Origin: Flaccisagitta enflata
Taxonomy: Eukaryota; Chaetognatha; Sagittoidea; Aphragmophora
Length of the DNA: 64,000 nt
Assembly: GCA_965153355.1 (NCBI GenBank)
Contig: OZ231127.1
Span: forward strand, 50,592,001-50,656,000
Direction: 5' to 3'
This document shows, piece after piece, positions 58,400 to 64,000 of the stretch. Position 1 is the first letter of the stretch. Every line of letters starts with the position of its first letter. The notes beneath the pieces were generated by a model, which worked only from the letters and a program-made list of their open reading frames with translations, was not told the DNA's origin and did no database searches. A program made the position numbers and the translations under genes.

Positions 58400-61300
58400 A
58401 TGAGCGGCTCGCAGCAAGGCGGCGCCGACTTTTTGGCTGAGAGCAATGTGTGTGGACTGACGCTGTTGCGTCTCGTGTCGCGTGGCAATGCCATCATCGC
58501 CGAACTTTTGCGTTTGGCGGAAGTGACGCCACCCGTGTTCAAATATGGCGCCGATTCCCATCAATCCGGACGTGGCGGAAGTCGCGTCGCCGAGGGTCAG
58601 CAAGAGGCGGAGAAATACGCGGACCTCATCTTCGATTTCAGCTATCTGGGTCAATCGGAACTGTACGAAAATAAAATCGCGTCGAGCGCCTTTCTTCAAG
58701 ATCTCGACGAGGAATTCAAGGAGAGCCACGCGAAAATATTGACGCGGTTCTACAACGCCTTCGAGTCGGTGCACAAGTTTGTGGTAGACTTGAATCGATA
58801 TTTGGACGACTTGGAACAAGGAGTCTACATACAGCAAACCATGGAGAGCGTGATCCATAATTTGCATGGCAAGCAGTTGTTGGCGGAGGCGTTGTATTTG
58901 TACGGCGTCATGCTGTTGGTCATCGACATGCGTATCCCGGGCGTGGTCCGTGAAAAGATGCTAGTCTCTTACCATCGTTACATGGGCGGCGCCAGCGGTC
59001 CTCAATCCCACACCGCGCGCGCCGATTATTCCAATTTCGACGACATCGTCAAATTGCTGAGAACGACCAGTTATTCCAACCATCCCTCGAATCCGCGGCG
59101 ACCAAGTGGCTATCCTGAATCATTCTTCAATCGGGTGCCGATCAATCAAGAGTTTTTATCGATGATCATCGGCCGATTGAGATCCGACGATTTGTATCAT
59201 CAGATCGAGTCCTTTCCTCTGCCCGAGCATCGGTCCACGGCGTTGGCCAATCAGGCGGCCATGTTGTTCGTCGCTCTTTTCTTTGCGCCGAATATTCTCA
59301 ACAACGAACCATCCACTATGCGAGAAATCGTCGACAAGTTCTTCCCCGACAATTGGGTTATCAGCGTCTATATGGGTATCACCGTGAACATGATCGACGC
59401 TTGGGAACCGTACAAGGCCGCCAAGACGGCTTTAACTAACACGGTAGAGGCTGGGAACAATACTACCAACGTCAAGAGCCTGATTTCCAAATTCCGGTCC
59501 AAGCTAACGTCCCTGCAACCAACGGTCACCAAATTGTTGACCCAAGGCGTATTAACCCAAGAATTCGTGCTGGATTCTATTCCCAAAATCATGGCCACTT
59601 TGAGGGAGTGTAACGTGACCATTCGCTGGCTGATGTTGCACACGGCCCAATCCTCTCAAGAAACCGCCAAAAGCCATAAGAAGTGCCGACAGATCAAAGA
59701 AATTTTCGACGCCGTCGCCGCGACGGGAGAAAATCACATGCAGACCGATCTCTTCCATCTACTGTTGGATGTGGCCCAATTGGAATACACGTTGAAGGAA
59801 ATGTTCAAGAATCTTTTGGCTCGCAAAGAAGAAATGTGGAACGAGGCCAAGACGGAGGGCAAAGATCGATGCGTCGAGTTGGCCGACGTGTTTTCCGGAA
59901 CCAAACCTTTGACAAGGGTGGAGAAAAACGATTATTTGCGAGCGTGGTTGATCAAAACTTCCGAGGAGATTCAGGGTTTGAGTTATTCTAACTCGACCTC
60001 AGCGGGCAGGCAAATCATTCAACTTATGCAGGCGCTCGAAGATGTGCAAGAATATCACCAAATCGACAGCAATTTGCAAGTAAAGCAGTTTTTGAAGGAA
60101 ACTCGGGATATCTTGCACAAAATGTTGAGGACGATCAACATCAAGGATGAGACGTTGATATTGATGCAAGTTATCGGCGATCTCTCTTACGCTTGGGAGA
60201 TTATCGACCAACACTTTACCCCCATCATGCAGGCGAGGGTCAAAAGAGATCCGTCTTCCGTGACCAAATTACGAGCGACCTTTTTGAAGCAAGCGTCCGC
60301 TCTGGATTTGCCGCTTTTCAGGATCAATCAAGCCAACAGCGACGATCTTGCTTCGGTCTCGCAGTATTACTCGGGAGAATTGGTTTCTTACGTGCGAAAA
60401 GTTTTGCAAATTATTCCCGAGACCATGTTCGTGAATCTGGCCGCCATTATCAATTTGCAAACCAACGATATCAAGGAGGTGCCCACGCGATTGGACAAGG
60501 ATAAGCTGAGAGATTTCGCCCAATTGGAGCAGAGAAACGAAGTGGCGCGTCTGACGAGAAGCGTATCCGTCTTTACCGAAGGCATATTGATGATGAAAAC
60601 TACCTTGGTGGGCATCATCAAACTCGATCCGAAGCAGTTGCTCGAGGACGGTATCAGGAAGGAACTTGTCAAGCAATTGGCCACGGCTTTGCACAATGGA
60701 TTGAATGGATTCTCCGCTTCTTCGAAGAGTTCATCCGCTCCAGTCAACTACTCTCTCGTTCAAAAGTTACAGGCTCTTGTCGAAGTGATGGATGGATTTC
60801 GACGATCGTTCGAGTACATTCAGGATTACATCAACATCGGCGGCCTGAAAATTTGGCAGGAAGAGTTGGCTCGCATTATCAACTTTTCCTTAGAACAAGA
60901 ATCCAACACCTTCCTGCGGGAAAAGGTGTTTGCTTGGGAATCGAAATATTGGTCCAAGGCCATTCCTATCCCGCAGTTTCCACGGTCTGATAAAGAATCC
61001 CTGACGTTCATGGGCCGACTGGCCAGGGAGATTCTGAAAATAACCAGTCCCCGGCAAACCATTTACGTCGATCAAATGAAGTCTTGGTACGATTTTAAGA
61101 CCAAAACAGAGTTAGCCAATGCCAAACTGTTTCAGATGGTGCAAAAGGGCGTTGGTACGTTCGGTTTGAAAGGCCTCGACAAGTTGTATTGCTTCATGTT
61201 GGTCCAAGCGCTTCAGAAGTTCACCCAAACTTTCAACAAGAACGTCGTCAACGTCAAAGTTTGGACGGAGATTTTCACCGTGCTTACTAGCGCGCCTGAA

Positions 61301-62029
61301 CCGACCAAGTGTCAATACGCCATCAGTAAAGCCAGCAAGCAGTGGCCAGAATACGTTTCCCAAGTTATGGTCATCGGGCAAATGCAGCTGCTGCGTCGTC
61401 AAATCGCCCACGAACTGAACACATCGGCCAAGTTTGATTCCAAGTTCTTGGCTTCGGCGCTGGCCAATTTTAACCGCGCGCTGCTTCTCGATGTCGAGGC
61501 GCACTACAAAGATCCTTCCGTCAATCCTTACCCAGCGGGAGGAAGTGGCGACAACGACTTGCTCTACGATCTTACTAATTACCTGGAAACGGTCGGCATC
61601 AACGATCCGCTGACCAAGATTTACATCACCGCCAAGCCATTGCCCAACGTTCCTATTTTCCTCTTCCTCCTCATTCTTTCCCAATTGCCCAAGTTGCAGT
61701 ATGTGAAAAACGTCGGCTGTTTGATCAGCAAGAAGCCGGAAAGCGGCGTGACAGTGGACGGCGCCGCGTTAGTCGTCGGCGTTGTAACGATTTTGAAGCA
61801 ATTCCATTCTCAAAATGCCGAAGATTGCCTGGCGCTTCTGGGGTCGCATCTTTGTAAGATCACCGAGGCCTTGGCCTCCGCCTCCGTTTCCGCTTTTCCA
61901 CCAGAGGCCTTTAATTTGTTGGTGTTTTTGGAGCAGTATTTAGCCTTTACCAAACAGCCTAGACAGGTCGTCGAAGCTCACGTTCCCGGTTACATTTTGG
62001 ATGAATACCAAATGAGTTTTGCATCATGA
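58400..62029 (+). CDS. WASHC5: WASH complex subunit 5 (strumpellin)
   Basis: Core scaffold subunit of the WASH complex, which activates Arp2/3 on endosomes for cargo sorting and tubule fission. The gene is one uninterrupted exon of 1209 aa; human strumpellin is about 1159 aa with many exons. Strong family blocks run along the whole length: [20 protein letters not shown] near the N-terminus, [117 protein letters not shown] [19 protein letters not shown], and AEAHVP-type [15 protein letters not shown] at the end. An extra Ser/Gly/Arg segment of about 17 residues sits near residue 55. ATTAAA at 62149-62154 may be the poly(A) signal. Confidence 0.97.
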   Translation: MSGSQQGGADFLAESNVCGLTLLRLVSRGNAIIAELLRLAEVTPPVFKYGADSHQSGRGGSRVAEGQQEAEKYADLIFDFSYLGQSELYENKIASSAFLQDLDEEFKESHAKILTRFYNAFESVHKFVVDLNRYLDDLEQGVYIQQTMESVIHNLHGKQLLAEALYLYGVMLLVIDMRIPGVVREKMLVSYHRYMGGASGPQSHTARADYSNFDDIVKLLRTTSYSNHPSNPRRPSGYPESFFNRVPINQEFLSMIIGRLRSDDLYHQIESFPLPEHRSTALANQAAMLFVALFFAPNILNNEPSTMREIVDKFFPDNWVISVYMGITVNMIDAWEPYKAAKTALTNTVEAGNNTTNVKSLISKFRSKLTSLQPTVTKLLTQGVLTQEFVLDSIPKIMATLRECNVTIRWLMLHTAQSSQETAKSHKKCRQIKEIFDAVAATGENHMQTDLFHLLLDVAQLEYTLKEMFKNLLARKEEMWNEAKTEGKDRCVELADVFSGTKPLTRVEKNDYLRAWLIKTSEEIQGLSYSNSTSAGRQIIQLMQALEDVQEYHQIDSNLQVKQFLKETRDILHKMLRTINIKDETLILMQVIGDLSYAWEIIDQHFTPIMQARVKRDPSSVTKLRATFLKQASALDLPLFRINQANSDDLASVSQYYSGELVSYVRKVLQIIPETMFVNLAAIINLQTNDIKEVPTRLDKDKLRDFAQLEQRNEVARLTRSVSVFTEGILMMKTTLVGIIKLDPKQLLEDGIRKELVKQLATALHNGLNGFSASSKSSSAPVNYSLVQKLQALVEVMDGFRRSFEYIQDYINIGGLKIWQEELARIINFSLEQESNTFLREKVFAWESKYWSKAIPIPQFPRSDKESLTFMGRLAREILKITSPRQTIYVDQMKSWYDFKTKTELANAKLFQMVQKGVGTFGLKGLDKLYCFMLVQALQKFTQTFNKNVVNVKVWTEIFTVLTSAPEPTKCQYAISKASKQWPEYVSQVMVIGQMQLLRRQIAHELNTSAKFDSKFLASALANFNRALLLDVEAHYKDPSVNPYPAGGSGDNDLLYDLTNYLETVGINDPLTKIYITAKPLPNVPIFLFLLILSQLPKLQYVKNVGCLISKKPESGVTVDGAALVVGVVTILKQFHSQNAEDCLALLGSHLCKITEALASASVSAFPPEAFNLLVFLEQYLAFTKQPRQVVEAHVPGYILDEYQMSFAS

Positions 62030-62355
62030 ACAGTTGCTTAATCACTAGCTGATTCGACCATGACAATTTTTGTGATTTGTCACTGATCAAATTGATTCAT
62101 TGGAGATTTGCGATGGTGTTTGTTAATTGTTTACTTTGTTAATGACAAATTAAATCAAACATTCCAAGAGAAAAATCTAGTCACGATGCACCTCAACAGC
62201 GTCCATCACCGTGATTCCTTTCATACTATTGATTGCAATTTTTTTCTGACTCCCGTTAAATTGTGATTTTTGTCGATGATTACATTCCACTTTGCCTATG
62301 GATTTTCTATCAATTCCAGATTTATAAAGGTTAATTTTCATAAAAAGCAAACAAG
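62030..62355. other. WASHC5-RPS11 spacer
   Basis: It contains the WASHC5 3' UTR and the RPS11 5' region. A pyrimidine-AG (ttctatcaattccag) lies about 35 nt before the RPS11 start codon. Confidence 0.55.
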
Positions 62356-63419
62356 ATGGCGGATCAGACGGAACGTGCTTTTCAAAAGCAGAAGAATGTC
62401 TTTTTGAACAACAAGGCCGCCCTCATCGCTGGGCCCAAAGCCAAGAAGGTTGGTGACTGAATGCAATGAGTCAAAGATTTAGAATGCAATAACTACAAAA
62501 GGGAAATCTATACATGCACGCAGGAAGATACAATGCAAGAAATTGTTTAATGCGATAACGCAAGAACATAACGTTGTAGCAGCTCCATAACGATACACAT
62601 TTATCCAATCTCAGATCCGCTACGTGAAGAACGTCGGACTTGGCTTCAAGACCCCGATTGAGGCGAAGGAGGGCAACTACATCGACAAGAAATGCCCCTT
62701 CACCGGACTCGTTCAGATCCGTGGAAGAATTCTCAATGGCGTTGTGCAGAAGTTGAAGATGCAGCGCACCGTCGTCATCAGAAGAGATTATCTTCATTTC
62801 ATCAGGCAAGCTGCCGTCGTCATCTGGAATGACTGAATGTTTGGTGACCAATAGTGTATGACTGTCGCTTATTGCTGACGAATTAAAAGAACATATATGG
62901 ATGTTCCAATTAGGCTGTTTAAAGCTCCATCTCTTGTCCAATCCGATCTTTGGTACAATTTAGTGAGTTATCTTATTGGTTATTTTTTGCGTTTTCCCGA
63001 TTTAACAGAAAATACAAGCGGTTCGAAAAGAGACACAAGAACATCTCTGCCCATTTGTCGCCATGCTTCCGTGACATCGCCGTTGGTATGATTTGAAAAT
63101 CGTCTTGCTAGAGTTGCCATACCCAATGACCCATTAATATTGGCGAGAAAACACTTCAGAAAGATTGATTCTACTACTGCCAGGAAAGGTCGCGAAATGA
63201 TTGCGCAATATTGTGTATCGGGCGGTCTTGATATACCTCTCCCGTCTTTAGGCTTTAACTATGATCAAGTTACCTTATTCCCTTCTAACCATTTTCTCAC
63301 CTTTCTCAGGTGACACCGTGACGGTCGGCGAGTGCCGCCCTTTGTCCAAAACCGTTCGTTTTAACGTCATCAAAGTGACGAAGAGTGCCGCCGCAAAGAA
63401 GCAGTTCAAGAAGTTCTAA
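62356..63419 (+). CDS. RPS11: 40S ribosomal protein S11 (uS17)
   Basis: Small-subunit ribosomal protein of the uS17 family, binding 18S rRNA. Exons 62356-62448, 62615-62805, 63009-63085 and 63310-63419 give 156 aa (human 158). Conserved blocks are [12 protein letters not shown] at the N-terminus, [74 protein letters not shown] and [20 protein letters not shown]. The second intron has a GC donor: the exon ends ATCAG and the intron begins GCAAGC. This is required to join HFIR to [11 protein letters not shown], and no GT lies within 20 nt. Without the splice the frame ends after 11 codons. I looked for a box C/D snoRNA in the introns and found none convincing. Confidence 0.96.
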
Positions 63420-63715
63420 AAGATTTCTTTTCCATTCTCGCCTCCCGGCTAAGATTGCGGAGGAAAAAAAACCCAGGAAAATGGCGTTCCACCATCAAGC
63501 CGTCATCTTGATTTCAACCAATGTTTCTGTTTAGATTTCTACTACAAAGTTTGTTAAAAAAAAAATCGAAGTACTTCGTTAAATTCTTGTTTCTTAACAT
63601 GCCACTCCTAAAGTGAAAGCTATAAATTCTTTTCATGTAGGTCCTTAAGTATTTGTTGAAAGGGTGTTACTTTTATAAAAGTTTGCTTGGTAAAAAGAAA
63701 CTCGCTGATTTAGAA
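63420..63715. other. RPS11-EIF6 spacer
   Basis: Contains the RPS11 3' UTR with an A-run and, near 63640, a pyrimidine-AG (ttcttttcatgtag) about 75 nt before the EIF6 start codon. Confidence 0.5.
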
Positions 63716-64000
63716 ATGGCTGTTCGCGTGGCTTTCGAAAATAACAACGAAGTGGGCGTTTTTTCCCTTCTCACGAACACTTACTGCCTCATAGCCATCG
63801 GGGGCTCTGAAAACTTTTACTCGGTTTTTGAAGGAGAATTGTCTGAAGTAATTCCCGTCGTTCACACGTCAATCGCTGGATGTCGAATCATAGGTGATTG
63901 TCTAGTTAGGTGGGAAACTAGATCAGTAAATGATTTGGCTTTAGATACCGCAACAATACGGCAACATCCACTATCACAGAGACATACCTTTAGTCAGACT
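63716..64000 (+). CDS. EIF6: Eukaryotic translation initiation factor 6, 5' exon (partial)
   Basis: The first coding exon (63716-63893, phase 1) encodes 59 residues; the gene continues past the window. eIF6 binds the 60S subunit, blocks premature joining to 40S and takes part in 60S biogenesis. The exon shows [48 protein letters not shown] and SIAGCRIIG, which match the family almost residue for residue. The exon ends ATCATAG before GTGATTGTC; beyond it the translation loses all similarity (the family has RMCVGN next), so the remaining 107 nt are intron. Confidence 0.95.
   Translation, partial: MAVRVAFENNNEVGVFSLLTNTYCLIAIGGSENFYSVFEGELSEVIPVVHTSIAGCRIIGDCLVRWETRSVNDLALDTATIRQHPLSQRHTFSQT

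Noticed and set aside
62449-63309. Box C/D snoRNA in RPS11 introns, as in vertebrates
   Set aside because: No intron shows a TGATGA box and a CTGA box with closing terminal stem at proper spacing.

Overview
The window is nuclear DNA from an animal or a close holozoan relative; I cannot name the species. The evidence is spliceosomal introns, a replication-type linker histone gene with its 3' stem-loop, orthologues of animal trafficking genes (GCC2, DCTN3, WASHC5, OPA3, CISD, RPS11, EIF6), a basic Arg/Ser/Lys-rich protein of protamine-like composition, and very dense microsatellites and transposon relics. There is no sign of prokaryotic operons, CRISPR or plasmid functions.

Layout. At 0.8-6.1 kb there are three minus-strand genes I do not recognise: a four-exon coiled-coil protein with 25-residue repeats, a small signal-peptide/single-TM protein, and a three-exon single-TM protein. 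From 6.1 to 42.6 kb the DNA is gene-poor. It holds long (CT)n/(GT)n/(GAA)n arrays, at least 20 full or partial copies of one hairpin-ended dispersed repeat (here called the CAAGG family), many non-autonomous DNA transposons with readable TIRs and target duplications (TA type and 8-bp hAT type), and several long palindromes. Isolated genes in this stretch are histone H1 (22 kb, minus), an R/S/K-rich basic protein (36.4-37.3 kb, plus), and the broken C-terminal end of a non-LTR retrotransposon with a restriction-like endonuclease (39.1-39.7 kb) lying just upstream of a telomere-like CCCCTAAA array.

From 42.9 kb to the right edge lies a gene-dense block of seven plus-strand genes: GCC2 (golgin), DCTN3 (dynactin p24), a CDGSH iron-sulfur protein, OPA3, WASHC5 (strumpellin, in one exon), RPS11 and EIF6 (cut by the window edge). 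Three of the seven act in Golgi/endosome-cytoskeleton traffic, two are probably mitochondrial, and two act in translation. The CDGSH gene has a 6-kb intron filled with a 22-bp minisatellite, GT-rich repeats and a hAT-like element, whereas most other introns here are 100-600 bp.

Exon boundaries were read by eye from splice consensus, phase and remembered protein families. They are predictions without transcript support.
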